Assembly (NCBI GenBank): GCA_963731745.1
Contig: CAVSWT010000009.1
Coordinates: 1 to 64,000 of the forward strand
Direction of reading: 5' to 3'
DNA length: 64,000 nt
Origin: CAVSWT01 sp963731745
GTDB taxonomy: Bacteria; Bacteroidota; Ignavibacteria; Ignavibacteriales; Ignavibacteriaceae
This document shows positions 44,202 to 54,113 of the stretch, in pieces (positions within the stretch are counted from its first letter, which is position 1; every line of letters starts with the position of its first letter). A model generated the notes under the pieces. The model did not search any database. It saw nothing but the letters and a program-made list of their open reading frames with translations, and was not told where the DNA came from. The translations under genes were made by a program, and so were the position numbers.

Positions 44202-45215
44202 ATGAAGTTAGTAAATACAAAACTTCTTTTAATTTTGATTATCATCTTAACCGTAAATTCATTGGCTCAGTTTGAAAAAAAAGCACAGGTTGGGTTTCGC
44301 TTTCTGGCAAATCCGGTATCCGCCGAAGTAATGGGAAGAGGCGGAGTTGGAATCATTAATACAAATAATGCAAATGGAATTTTCTGGAATCCTTCTTTAA
44401 TCAGCCTCAATGATTCAAACTTCGACCTTGCACTTAACCATACAAAAGGCATTGCAGATATAAATTATAATGCAATTGCTGCTTCAGCCCGATTAGGCGA
44501 TTTTGGTGTGCTTGGGTTTAGTCTACTTGCAATGGATTATGGAGACTTCTATGCTACAGTTCGTGCTTCAAATGCTCAAGGGTATTTAGATATGGGAACA
44601 TTTTCTCCGAATGCAATTGCAGTTGGTACTGCATTTTCACAACGTCTGACAGACAAATTCAGTTATGGTGTTCATATAAAATATGTAAGACAAGATCTAG
44701 GAAATGCTTATGTTGCGGGCGTCGGCGACTCCCTGAGTAACGTTGATCTTGAAAAGATAAAATATGATAAAAGTACCTTCGCATTGGACGTTGGTGCTTT
44801 TTATGATTTTCAATTTTATGGAATCACTTTTGCGGCTACAATTCAAAATATTTCTGAAGAACTGCAATACGAGCAGGAGAAATTCCCTCTTCCTTTTAAC
44901 GTAAGTTTTGGAGCTACAATTGAACCGCTTGATTTCTTTTTAGCAAGAGATCCACAGAATTTATTTATTATAAGTTTCGAATCTGTTCATCCGAGGGACT
45001 TTGGTGAGAAAGTAAAAATAGGCGGAGAATATAGATTTATGGATATGTTTATAGCAAGAGCAGGTTACATGTCAAATTATGATGAGAGAGATTTTACGGG
45101 AGGATTGGGAATTAAATACAATATCGGCGGTGTGCCTTTCAGATTAGACTATGCCTTTGAACCATTTGGAATTTTGGGCAATGTTCATTTTATTTCCGTT
45201 GGAATCAGTTATTAA
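44202..45215 (+). CDS. PorV/PorQ-family outer-membrane protein
   Basis: This 337-residue protein has a signal peptide (MKLVNTKLLLILIIILTVNSLAQ at the preferred start) and then the PorV/PorQ signature 'FRFLANPVSAEVMGRGGVGIINTNNANGIFWNPSLI', followed by barrel strands. The frame is open to an upstream ATG at 44145, but TGGAGG at 44191-44196 is five bases before the ATG at 44202, which decides the start. PorV proteins shuttle T9SS cargo on the outer membrane, while the wider family includes other FadL-like barrels; the exact role here is unknown. It closes the operon of the TonB receptor and the FN3 protein, and a terminator follows. Confidence 0.85.
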   Translation: MKLVNTKLLLILIIILTVNSLAQFEKKAQVGFRFLANPVSAEVMGRGGVGIINTNNANGIFWNPSLISLNDSNFDLALNHTKGIADINYNAIAASARLGDFGVLGFSLLAMDYGDFYATVRASNAQGYLDMGTFSPNAIAVGTAFSQRLTDKFSYGVHIKYVRQDLGNAYVAGVGDSLSNVDLEKIKYDKSTFALDVGAFYDFQFYGITFAATIQNISEELQYEQEKFPLPFNVSFGATIEPLDFFLARDPQNLFIISFESVHPRDFGEKVKIGGEYRFMDMFIARAGYMSNYDERDFTGGLGIKYNIGGVPFRLDYAFEPFGILGNVHFISVGISY

Positions 45216-45264
45216 TCTATTCTATCAATGCTCAACTGAATACTGATTTCAATATACAGACAGG

Positions 45265-45291
45265 TTGCAGCACAGATTTTCTGTGCTGCAA
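45265..45291 (+). terminator. Hairpin terminator after the PorV-type gene
   Basis: A perfect 12-base stem TTGCAGCACAGA / TCTGTGCTGCAA with a TTT loop lies 49 bases after the stop. The T tract that follows is short, so it may need help to terminate. Confidence 0.7.
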
Positions 45292-45411
45292 TTCTTAATC
45301 AATACAAATTTAAATTTTGATAAAAAGATAAATTCACATTAAGTGTTATATCACTTTTAATAATTAGGTAAATAATATTGATTACATTAAAAATCTGCAA
45401 AGGGGAGTGTT

Positions 45412-47238
45412 TTGAATAATTTACCATTTAGTAAATCTTATTCCTTATTAATATCTATTTTCATGATAATACTTACCTGCATGAATAATTTTGCCCAGCA
45501 GTCCAATGAAACACCTCTAAGCTGGATTAGAATTAATCAGCTTGGATATTTAAATAATTCCATTAAAGTTGGAGTCTATCTTTCAAAAGAAAATATGGAA
45601 ATAAATCGGTTTGAAGTTTATAACGCAGATAATAATGAGGTCATTCTTAAATCAGATCAATTAACAACAACCGGGAAGTACGGTGCATTTAAGAACAGTT
45701 ATAGACTTGATTTTTCTGAATTGAACGAGAGCGGAACATACTATTTAAAAGCCGGAAAGGTTAATTCACCATATTTTAAAATAGGAAATGATGTTTATGA
45801 CGGCACTGCAGATTTTTTACTGAAGTATATGCGGCAGCAAAGATGCGGATATAATCCCTTTCTAAAAGATTCCTGCCACACTCATGACGGATTTATTGTG
45901 GACAAGCCTAAAAATAATTACGAACATATTGATGTAACAGGCGGCTGGCACGATGCCACTGATTATTTGCAATATACCACTACTTCTGCAAATGCAGTTT
46001 ACCAGATGTTGTTTGCTTATTCTGAAAATCCTACTTCCTTTAAAGATGAATATGATAAAAATGGTAAAAACGTTTCTAACGGAATTCCTGATATTCTTGA
46101 TGAGGCAAAATGGGGATTAGATTGGCTGGTAAAAATGAATCCCGAATACGGTGTAATGTTTAATCAAATTGCAGACGACCGCGACCATGCTGGTTTTAGA
46201 CTGCCGACAAATGATTCTGTAAATTACGGTAAAGGATTAGAAAGGCCTGTTTATTTTGTAACCGGCAAAGTTCAAGGGTTAAATGAATATAAAAATAGAA
46301 CTACGGGTGTTTCATCTATTGCAGGAAAATTTGCATCATCATTTTCATTAGGGAGTAAACTATTATACAAATATTATCCGGATTTTTCTAAAAACATAAA
46401 AATGAAAGCAGTTGAAGCTTATAAATTCGGTACTACGGATTTGGGAGTATGCCAAACTGCTTCTTTTGTTTCGCCATATTTTTATGAAGAAGATAATTAT
46501 GTTGATGATCTTGAATTAGCCGCTATTGATTTATATGAATTAATGGATGATTCGAAATATTTAAGTGATGCTGTTGATTGGGGTAAAGTTGAACCAGTTA
46601 CTCCATGGATAGGTTCCGATACAGCAAGGCATTATCAATGGTATCCATTTGTTAACCTAGGCCACTACTTACTCTCTGCGCAAAAAGATTCCGGTATTTC
46701 TTCGCAATTTATATCATATTATAAAAAGGGTTTACAAAAGATCTATGATAGAGGGAAATCAAATCCATTTTTAATAGGCACTCCTTTTATTTGGTGTTCA
46801 AATAATTTAGTCGCCGCAATTTTAACTCAAGCTCATCTTTATAAAAAAATAACAGGTGATAATAAATTTTCTGAAATGGAAGCTTCTCTAAGAGATTGGT
46901 TATTTGGCTGCAATCCTTGGGGAACAAGTATGATAATCGGACTTCCCCAAAATGGAGATTACCCCTCTGATCCTCATTCCTCTTTTTGGGTAAAAAATAA
47001 ATATGAAATTAAAGGCGGACTAGTTGATGGACCAATATATGAATCCATTTTTAAGTTTTTAAAAGGCATGAAAATAATTAATGGCGATGAGTATGAACAA
47101 TTTCAATCTCAAGAACATGTCTATCATGATGACTATGGAGATTATTCTACTAATGAACCTACGATGGATGGCACTGCCAGCTTGACCTATTATCTTTCGG
47201 CAATGCAGTCTGAAGGCAATTCAGGAAAAACGAAATAA
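45412..47238 (+). CDS. Secreted GH9 glycoside hydrolase (endoglucanase type)
   Basis: This 608-residue enzyme has a signal peptide (ending near 'NNFAQQ'), an N-terminal Ig-like CelD_N domain (about residues 35-125, 'IRINQLGYLNNSIKVGVYLS'), and a GH9 catalytic domain. The catalytic GGWHDATDY is at 177-185 (Asp181, Asp184), and 'YGDYSTNEPTMDGTAS' carries the acid Glu582. 'KYMRQQRCGYNPFLKDSCHTHDG' is typical of Bacteroidota GH9. GH9 enzymes cleave beta-1,4-glucans and related polymers. The start is TTG, supported by AGGGGAG five bases upstream. It has no T9SS tail. A separate transcript is likely, since a terminator precedes it. Confidence 0.95.
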   Translation: MNNLPFSKSYSLLISIFMIILTCMNNFAQQSNETPLSWIRINQLGYLNNSIKVGVYLSKENMEINRFEVYNADNNEVILKSDQLTTTGKYGAFKNSYRLDFSELNESGTYYLKAGKVNSPYFKIGNDVYDGTADFLLKYMRQQRCGYNPFLKDSCHTHDGFIVDKPKNNYEHIDVTGGWHDATDYLQYTTTSANAVYQMLFAYSENPTSFKDEYDKNGKNVSNGIPDILDEAKWGLDWLVKMNPEYGVMFNQIADDRDHAGFRLPTNDSVNYGKGLERPVYFVTGKVQGLNEYKNRTTGVSSIAGKFASSFSLGSKLLYKYYPDFSKNIKMKAVEAYKFGTTDLGVCQTASFVSPYFYEEDNYVDDLELAAIDLYELMDDSKYLSDAVDWGKVEPVTPWIGSDTARHYQWYPFVNLGHYLLSAQKDSGISSQFISYYKKGLQKIYDRGKSNPFLIGTPFIWCSNNLVAAILTQAHLYKKITGDNKFSEMEASLRDWLFGCNPWGTSMIIGLPQNGDYPSDPHSSFWVKNKYEIKGGLVDGPIYESIFKFLKGMKIINGDEYEQFQSQEHVYHDDYGDYSTNEPTMDGTASLTYYLSAMQSEGNSGKTK

Positions 47239-47269
47239 CAATTCATTCTCTAACGCTTCCCTCTCCGAT

Positions 47270-47303
47270 AAGGCCAATCTGAAATTGCAAACGGATTAGC
47301 CTT
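47270..47303 (+). terminator. Probable terminator after the GH9 gene
   Basis: The stem AAGGCCAATCTG / CGGATTAGCCTT (one mismatch, one G-U) with a ten-base loop lies 31 bases after the GH9 stop and is followed by the T-rich 'cttactttaa'. Confidence 0.5.
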
Positions 47304-47364
47304 CTTACTTTAAGCGAATTCTTAATTGAAAACTAGATGTTATTATGAGTAGTGATTGAATAGT

Positions 47365-48981
47365 TTACTTAAGTAATGCAATTTTTCTAATTATACTTTT
47401 TTCATTATTTGAAAGCACACAAAAGTATATCCCGCTTGTTAAATTTTCTGCATTCCAACTAAATGTGTGAGTACCGGGAGAAAGATTATTTTTGACAATT
47501 GTAGTAATTTCATTTCCAAGCAGATCATAAATTATTATGGAAACATCGCTTCGCTTCGAAATATTAATCTCAATTTTAGTAGAGGGGTTAAATGGATTTG
47601 GATAATTAGTTAATGAAAAATTAGCAGGAATATTAAATTTGTTTTTTACAGATGTGATAGTTTTAATAGTAAAACTATAAACAGTTGACCATTCACCATT
47701 GCCGGTAATGTTAGAAGATCTAACACGCCAAAAATAAATTTCTCCTGACTTTAATCCTATCACATTGTAGTTTGTTAAATTTACACCTGCTTTATTAACA
47801 ACAAACGATGTAAAATCATTTTTTGTCGATAATTGAAAATTGTATGAAGTAGTTGAATCAGTCGGGCCCCAAATACAATTAATATTTTGTGAATCAACCT
47901 GGCTTTCATTTTCAGGTAAAATCAATTCCGGGGAATGCGGAATATTAATAGGAGCATTTAGTAAATATTTCCCAAGTGTTTCAAGTAAAGGTGCTTTGCC
48001 ACCGGAATAATCTCTGCCGATTTTCCAAATTATCGTTCCCTTTAATTTATTTTTTAGTATATAGTCACATTTCAATTTCAGCGAGGTTGTGTCATCATAG
48101 GTTACTAACTGTGAATGAGCTGCATTTTGTAAATAAGGTACTTTCATATCAGCATCCCAAAGATATTCCCAGCCTTGAGATATTTTTTTATTAGCATCAA
48201 CGTAAGAAATTGTAGAACCTCCGCTATTTGATTGAAACAAGCCTGTTGTATTTAATAAATAACCTCCGAACGGCATTCCAATACATATTTTTTCCGGTGG
48301 AACATTTTTGCTTAGATAAAATTTCACTGCCTTATCAACGGACATAGCTTGCTGACCTAAATTAAATAAAGCTGATTGATGGCCGGATTTTGTTTCCCAT
48401 GAACCGTAAAAATCATAAGTCATAACACCAAACCAATCCAGATCATTTTTTAAGCTGCTAAGGTCATATGCATTATTCCAATCTTGTGAAGGTATAGCTG
48501 CAGTCAACAAAGGAATATTTGCAGTGTCTAATGCAGAACGCAATTCAGAAACTAACAAAGTAAAATTATTTCTATCCGCCGCTCCGGGATATTCCCAATC
48601 CAAATCAATTCCATCATAGCCGTTTGTGATGCAAAACTTTACAATATTATTAATAAATTTATCCCTCGCTGTTTGGTTTGAAGCCATAGGCTTAAACCCG
48701 TCAGATTGGCCATAACCACCAACAGCAACTAAAACTTTAACATTATTTTTATGAGCTTCAGAAATCATTTGTGGATATAAGAACCACGAATCGATGTTTA
48801 AACTGCCATCTGAATTTGGAATTATAAAAGCATGATTAATATGTGTGAGACAACTATAATTGATTGCGTTATAAGGATAGTTGGAATAATAACCATTTAT
48901 GTAACCTACCACTACATTCTGGGCACTTAAACCCATATTCAATAAAATCACTAATATTATTAAGGAAAATTTACGTTTCAT
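47365..48981 (-). CDS. Secreted GH18 chitinase-like hydrolase with FN3-like and T9SS domains
   Basis: This 538-residue protein has a signal peptide (MKRKFSLIILVILLNMGLSA) and a GH18 barrel with the catalytic DGIDLDWE at residues 123-130 (acid Glu130), plus 'VLVAVGGYG' and 'FGVMTYDFYG'. An FN3-like domain follows (about 370-455) and then a T9SS sorting domain with NYPNPFNPSTKIE. GH18 enzymes hydrolyse chitin or other beta-1,4-GlcNAc polymers. The frame is open to an upstream ATG at 49047, but the signal peptide begins at 48981, which I take as the start. It links with the amino-sugar locus 10 kb to the left. Confidence 0.94.
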   Translation of the reverse strand: MKRKFSLIILVILLNMGLSAQNVVVGYINGYYSNYPYNAINYSCLTHINHAFIIPNSDGSLNIDSWFLYPQMISEAHKNNVKVLVAVGGYGQSDGFKPMASNQTARDKFINNIVKFCITNGYDGIDLDWEYPGAADRNNFTLLVSELRSALDTANIPLLTAAIPSQDWNNAYDLSSLKNDLDWFGVMTYDFYGSWETKSGHQSALFNLGQQAMSVDKAVKFYLSKNVPPEKICIGMPFGGYLLNTTGLFQSNSGGSTISYVDANKKISQGWEYLWDADMKVPYLQNAAHSQLVTYDDTTSLKLKCDYILKNKLKGTIIWKIGRDYSGGKAPLLETLGKYLLNAPINIPHSPELILPENESQVDSQNINCIWGPTDSTTSYNFQLSTKNDFTSFVVNKAGVNLTNYNVIGLKSGEIYFWRVRSSNITGNGEWSTVYSFTIKTITSVKNKFNIPANFSLTNYPNPFNPSTKIEINISKRSDVSIIIYDLLGNEITTIVKNNLSPGTHTFSWNAENLTSGIYFCVLSNNEKSIIRKIALLK

Positions 48982-49206
48982 CTTTAGACTTTCGGAAATT
49001 AGAATAAATTGTAATTCGAACATATGGCAGGTAGATTTTACATACAACGATTAAAATTTTAAAAAATTTTTATTGCATTTTAAAAATATTCGGCAGGTAA
49101 AATAAGGGCTATTATCCCTGACATACATATTTTTATTTTAAGGATAAAAAATCAAAGAAATGACTTAACACTAAACCCCGTTATATCAATAAGGGAACAT
49201 AAAAAA

Positions 49207-50679
49207 TTATTTTAAAAGAATCATCTTCTTTATTTGCTTAAAATTTTCGCTTTCAATTTGATAAAAATAAATTCCGCTTGGTAAATCTGCGCCATTAAAT
49301 TTTATTTCATGAAGTCCGCTATTTGTATATCCATCCATTAATTTTTTCACTTCTTCTCCTAACACATTATATATATTTAATTTTAAATAAGCACTGTGAG
49401 GATTATAAAATCGAATTGTCGTATTTGGATTAAACGGATTTGGATAATTTTGAAATAGGGTGAATTTGTTAGGATAATTTGACTCGTTTACACCTGTAAA
49501 ATCATTATAAGATAAGCTCCCAAACAATTGAATATTTCCGTCTACACTATCTTCCCAAATTGAATAACAAGTATATCCGTAATCTAAACCAACCAGAGCA
49601 AGACTTGAATTTTTGACTTTTGTATAAATCAAAGTGTCTTTATATCCGCTATAATAATTTATATGTAAATATTTGCTTATGGAAATGAATAAACTATCAT
49701 TTATCAAATATTTAAACGTGTGAGAATAAAGTAAATTAAGTTCATTGGATTTGAGTAAAGGTGTCCGTTTGGTAATCACCGAAATTAAAGATGTGTTAAG
49801 GTCAGTTAATTTACCAATCAGTGTGTCTTTGAATGCGAAAAATTCTTTAGAATTAACCCAATCATTCATTAAAAATATATTTTTATAATTACCTACTTCA
49901 TTTTCAAATGATAATAAAGTAGAGCCCCAATCCGGAGAGATGAGTTTTGGATTATCACAATGGGCGCCATCAATAATTACATTTTCATTTCCCCAATTCT
50001 GGGACTCATTTTTATATTTATATACAATTTGTGAACTATTATTAGACAGTTCCGTTTTTTTGGCAATTATATAAGTCCCCGATGGCGGTGTATTAATAAA
50101 ATTCTGAAAATAAGCCTCTCCTGTAGGCTGTGAGTATATTACCGAATCACTGCCCTCAAAAATAATTTTATTATTAAAACCGGAGTCATTATAAGTAGAG
50201 ATATAGATCGAATGCTTTCTCGAGTACATGATTCGCAATGAATCATCAAACACAAAAGGCCCATAATAGAATGAAACCGGCTGAGTTTCAGCATCAACTG
50301 ATTCAGCTAAATATTTTGTTTCAGTCCATTCACTGTCATTAAAAATTTTATAAGCAATATCCCAATTTCCCTTTTTGTTTGTTTGATATATTAAATAATT
50401 GCGTACACAAACCGGGTTTATATTTTGTGCAGTGTCATTAGTAATTATATTAAGATCACTAAATTCGCCCATATTTCTATCGTAAGTCAAACTGTAAATA
50501 TTGCTGTAACCATCCTTATGAACTTCAAAAAAAATTGGTGGGTTATAAAAATAATTCATTGCGTCAAAGTTGATGTTTCTTGCATCTCCATCAACATTGG
50601 TTATTTGTTTAACTTCGCTTAATTCCTGCGAGAAAAGATTTATAGAGAGAATGAAATAGATAGCACTTAAAAGTTTCAT
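49207..50679 (-). CDS. Secreted beta-propeller-like protein with T9SS sorting domain
   Basis: This 490-residue protein has a signal peptide (about residues 1-17) and repeated 40-50-residue beta units, for example 'NPVCVRNYLIYQTNKKGNWDIAYKIF' and 'TGEAYFQNFINTPPSGTYIIAKKTEL', resembling TolB/WD40-type blades. It ends in a T9SS domain (NYPNPFNPNTTIRF...GIYFYQIESENFKQIKKMILLK). GGGGG before the ATG supports the start. There are no enzyme motifs. It could be a surface binding protein. It is on the same strand as the GH18 gene 160 bases downstream, so they may be cotranscribed. Confidence 0.8.
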   Translation of the reverse strand: MKLLSAIYFILSINLFSQELSEVKQITNVDGDARNINFDAMNYFYNPPIFFEVHKDGYSNIYSLTYDRNMGEFSDLNIITNDTAQNINPVCVRNYLIYQTNKKGNWDIAYKIFNDSEWTETKYLAESVDAETQPVSFYYGPFVFDDSLRIMYSRKHSIYISTYNDSGFNNKIIFEGSDSVIYSQPTGEAYFQNFINTPPSGTYIIAKKTELSNNSSQIVYKYKNESQNWGNENVIIDGAHCDNPKLISPDWGSTLLSFENEVGNYKNIFLMNDWVNSKEFFAFKDTLIGKLTDLNTSLISVITKRTPLLKSNELNLLYSHTFKYLINDSLFISISKYLHINYYSGYKDTLIYTKVKNSSLALVGLDYGYTCYSIWEDSVDGNIQLFGSLSYNDFTGVNESNYPNKFTLFQNYPNPFNPNTTIRFYNPHSAYLKLNIYNVLGEEVKKLMDGYTNSGLHEIKFNGADLPSGIYFYQIESENFKQIKKMILLK

Positions 50680-50797
50680 ATTAACCCCCTAAAGTAAAAT
50701 TAAAAACTATGTAATAGATTTAATGCAACTAATCTTATGAATTCTTTATTTAATTGTCAATGAATTTATATTCATGAATTTTTTCATTTAAAATTAA

Positions 50798-50824
50798 AAA
50801 GCCGGTAAAAATACTACCGGCTTT
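50798..50824 (-). terminator. Terminator downstream of secDF
   Basis: AAAGCCGGTA / TACCGGCTTT with a seven-base loop is a strong stem, 23 bases after the secF stop and followed on the minus strand by TTTTT and further T-rich sequence. Confidence 0.9.
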
Positions 50825-50846
50825 AAACTTAAATAAAGTTATACAA

Positions 50847-51986
50847 TTAAAATTGAACTTTTTGTTTAGTTTTTTTAGCGTATTCTAAAACTAATGCACT
50901 GGCAACAAATATTGAAGAGTATGTTCCTATTATAATACCAAAAAATAAGGTAAAAGCAAAAGCTCTTAAAACTTCACCGCCAAATATAAGTAATACTAAA
51001 ACTGTTAAAATTGTGGTACCGCCGGTAAGAATTGTTCTGCTCATGGTTCGATTAATTGCCATGTTCATCACTTCCATTATAGGCATGGTTTTATGCACTT
51101 TCATATATTCCCTTACTCTATCAAATACAATTACTGTATCATTAATCGAATAACCAACCAGCGTTAAAAACGCAGCGACAATAGTTAAATCAATTTCTAG
51201 ATTTAACCCCGGGATTACATTATACAAGACAGAATATAAACCAAGAGTAATTAATACATCATGAAATAAAGCCAGCACAGCACCGAAAGCAAAAATGAAT
51301 TTGAACCTAAATCCTAAATAAATAAGTATTACAACCAAAGATAGAAATACCGCAATTACCGCGTCTTCTTTAAGCTCTTTACCTACCTTTGGCCCAACCT
51401 TTTCTTCTTTCAAAACAACAAAAGAATTATCTTTTATTTTTTCCCTGAGATTTTCTTTAATCCATGATGCAATACCAATATTAGCAGTAGCTCTTGTGTT
51501 TGTAGGTTCTGCGGATTCTTCACTTAGATCAAACCCGGCTTTATTTAATTGGTCAACTACTCGGTTTGTAGTATCAGCATTGGCAAATTGATACGTTACA
51601 GAAGTTGCCGTTGTGTCAACTATTTGGGGATTCAATCCAGGAAAACTTCTCTCAATTTCAGAATTAATTGATTTTATAACAATAGGAAACATTTGTTTTG
51701 GCAATTCCTGCAGCTCGGTTTTGAATAGTATTCCTCTTTCGCTTCCAAAAGTTTTTAATTCAATATTACCAAGTCCCAAAGTTTCAACATCTTTTCTAAT
51801 TTCTGAAATACTGATTGGTTTAGCAAATTCCAAAACAATTTCAGAACCGCCTTTGAAGTCAATTCCGAACACAAGGCCTCGAAAAATTATATTTATGAGA
51901 CCAAGAAGGAATAACCCGATGGAGACACCATAAAATATTTTTCTCTTTCCTAAAAAATCAAAATTAATATTTTCAAATATTTGCAT
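50847..51986 (-). CDS. secF: Protein translocase subunit SecF
   Basis: This 379-residue protein is the SecF subunit of the SecDF complex, which uses the proton gradient to help proteins cross the inner membrane. It has six transmembrane helices, the first at residues 16-36, then the signature 'GIDFKGGSEIVLEFAKP', a periplasmic domain, and C-terminal 'VGYSINDTVIVFDRVREYM' and 'RTILTGGTTILTVLVLLIFGG'. AAAGGAG precedes the ATG. SecD is immediately upstream, 60 bases away, so they are cotranscribed. The periplasmic domain (about 60-180) is longer than in E. coli SecF, common in Bacteroidota. Confidence 0.97.
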   Translation of the reverse strand: MQIFENINFDFLGKRKIFYGVSIGLFLLGLINIIFRGLVFGIDFKGGSEIVLEFAKPISISEIRKDVETLGLGNIELKTFGSERGILFKTELQELPKQMFPIVIKSINSEIERSFPGLNPQIVDTTATSVTYQFANADTTNRVVDQLNKAGFDLSEESAEPTNTRATANIGIASWIKENLREKIKDNSFVVLKEEKVGPKVGKELKEDAVIAVFLSLVVILIYLGFRFKFIFAFGAVLALFHDVLITLGLYSVLYNVIPGLNLEIDLTIVAAFLTLVGYSINDTVIVFDRVREYMKVHKTMPIMEVMNMAINRTMSRTILTGGTTILTVLVLLIFGGEVLRAFAFTLFFGIIIGTYSSIFVASALVLEYAKKTKQKVQF

Positions 51987-52046
51987 TTATAAATTTGCTC
52001 CTTTTGCAATAGGAATACTTTATTAGGGAAATCATTTTCTTAATAA

Positions 52047-53978
52047 CTATCCAAGGTTAATCTTTGCACCTTTTGAAACCAAATAGTCAAAAATTAAACG
52101 GGCGATGACTAAAGCACTGAATAAACTGGAAACTATACCAATCATCAGTGTTAATGCAAAACCTTGGATAGGGCCGGTTCCAAATTGATAAAGAATTATA
52201 CCGGTAAAAAACGTTGTTATGTTCGAGTCAATAATAGCTGAATTAGCTTTAGAAAAACCGCTATCGACTGAAGCTTTTATCGTTTTACCAGTTACTAATT
52301 CCTCTCTAATTCTTTCATAAATAAGTACATTAGCATCAACTGCCATACCTATGGTTAAAATGATACCTGCAATACCGGGCAGAGTTAAGGTTGCATTAAA
52401 ACCTGCCAGTACTCCAAGTATGAACAAAACCGTAAATGTAAGTGAAGCTGCGGCTATTGTTCCCGCAGTTCGATAGTAAATTATCATGAAGATTCCAACC
52501 AGAATATATCCAATTAGAGCAGAACTGAATCCGCTGTTAATTGAATCTTGGCCTAAAGATGGCCCCACGGTTCTCTCTTCAATAATATCAACAGGAGCAG
52601 GTAATGCACCAGCTTTTAATACAATTTCAAGAAGTTTAGCTTCCTCTAAATTTGCCATGCCGGAAATTTGCGATCTTCCGCCGGATATTCTGGTTTGAAT
52701 TACAGGTGCCGAATAAACAACACCATCTAGTATTATTGCACAGCGTTTCCCTACATTTGCTCCCGTTATTCTCGCCCAATTAGAAGCCCCCTCCGAGTTC
52801 ATAGTCATATTTACTATTGCGTTGGATGTGGTAGGATCGATGTTTGCATTCGCATCGGTAATTACTCCGCCGGTTAATTCAGGTTCTTTATTTACTAAAT
52901 ACAAAGTATAATATTTTTTACCTTCTTTTGTGGTAAAGGTCTTTGCCGAAAAAACAAATTCAACATTATTTGGAATAACATTTTGAACTTCAGGCCTGTT
53001 CAGCATATTCTGAAGTTTATCTCTTTGATCCTCTAAAACATAAGCATCTGCTGATTTGCCCTGCGGATCAACACTTGCGATTCCAAAAAATGGATGTTCT
53101 TTTTGAAATTTTTCAACCTTCTCATCATCTGATAATAATTCATTGGAAGAATCTGTGGATGCTTCAGAATTTTTTCCATTAACTTTAGAAGTATCATTAG
53201 AAGTTGAGTCTGTAAAACTTTTGCCGCCTAAAGCATTATCAACTTTTGTCATTACGTTAAAAGTAAATTGAGGATCTTTAACAAGCTTAAACTCAAGCAA
53301 AGCTGTTCCCTGCAACAATTGTTTTGCTTCTTCCTCTTTGGCAACACCTGGTAATTCGACAATTATTCTTCTTGAACCTTGCCTTTGAATAGAAGGTTCT
53401 GAAACGCCGTATTGATCAACTCTATTTCTAATAATTTCCATTGCACGGCTTACAGCATCTTCAGCCTGTTTCTTAAGCTTATCTAAAATTTCCGAATCGG
53501 TTTCTCGCACATTTCCAAAGTATCTGCTAAGTCTTATTTTTTTCTGTTCTATTAATCTGCCAAAAATATCAACTATGGGTTCATCGGTTTGTTTGGCTTC
53601 ATTTTCAGCTTCTGCCATAGTCGTTTTAAAATTATCGTCAGGATTATTCACTAGTTTTTTAAGAAGCTCGGCAGTATTAACTTCCAGAACAACGCGCATA
53701 CCACCCTGCAAATCCAATCCTAATTTGATTCTTTTCGCTCTAGTTTTATTAATAGAAGGATCAGCAGCTTTTATACTGTCTTCAACAATTCTTAACCTTT
53801 GGTCAACTTGGGCTTTTGTTAAATTTGGACTTGCCTCAGTTATTAGTTCCCGTCGCTGATCAAGTATTTTAGAAATTGTTTTGTTGTTTTGATAGTCTTG
53901 ATAAGTTGGATATAATAAATAAAGACAAAACCCGGTGAAAAAAAGAATAAGAATAATTCTAAATCTGAATTCTTTCAT
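52047..53978 (-). CDS. secD: Protein translocase subunit SecD
   Basis: This 643-residue protein is SecD, partner of SecF. It has an N-terminal helix (about residues 7-23), the signature 'RIKLGLDLQGGMRVVLEV', the large P1 periplasmic domain, and the C-terminal membrane region with 'GTIAAASLTFTVLFILGVLAGFNATLTLPGIAGIILTIGMAVDANVLIYERIREEL'. A low-complexity Ser/Asp/Asn insert ('TSNDTSKVNGKNSEASTDSSNELL') lies near residues 250-280, so this protein is a little longer than the E. coli one. It is the first gene of the secDF operon. Confidence 0.97.
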   Translation of the reverse strand: MKEFRFRIILILFFTGFCLYLLYPTYQDYQNNKTISKILDQRRELITEASPNLTKAQVDQRLRIVEDSIKAADPSINKTRAKRIKLGLDLQGGMRVVLEVNTAELLKKLVNNPDDNFKTTMAEAENEAKQTDEPIVDIFGRLIEQKKIRLSRYFGNVRETDSEILDKLKKQAEDAVSRAMEIIRNRVDQYGVSEPSIQRQGSRRIIVELPGVAKEEEAKQLLQGTALLEFKLVKDPQFTFNVMTKVDNALGGKSFTDSTSNDTSKVNGKNSEASTDSSNELLSDDEKVEKFQKEHPFFGIASVDPQGKSADAYVLEDQRDKLQNMLNRPEVQNVIPNNVEFVFSAKTFTTKEGKKYYTLYLVNKEPELTGGVITDANANIDPTTSNAIVNMTMNSEGASNWARITGANVGKRCAIILDGVVYSAPVIQTRISGGRSQISGMANLEEAKLLEIVLKAGALPAPVDIIEERTVGPSLGQDSINSGFSSALIGYILVGIFMIIYYRTAGTIAAASLTFTVLFILGVLAGFNATLTLPGIAGIILTIGMAVDANVLIYERIREELVTGKTIKASVDSGFSKANSAIIDSNITTFFTGIILYQFGTGPIQGFALTLMIGIVSSLFSALVIARLIFDYLVSKGAKINLG

Positions 53979-54113
53979 ATGTTAATTTATTTCTTCAATA
54001 GTGTGACGAAATTAATTGAGCATCAAAATTACCTGAATGGCCTAAGAAAGTCAATAAAATCACACGTAAATGGGAGTAAAAGTTTATTATCTGAGGACAA
54101 ATTTGAGATGAAT

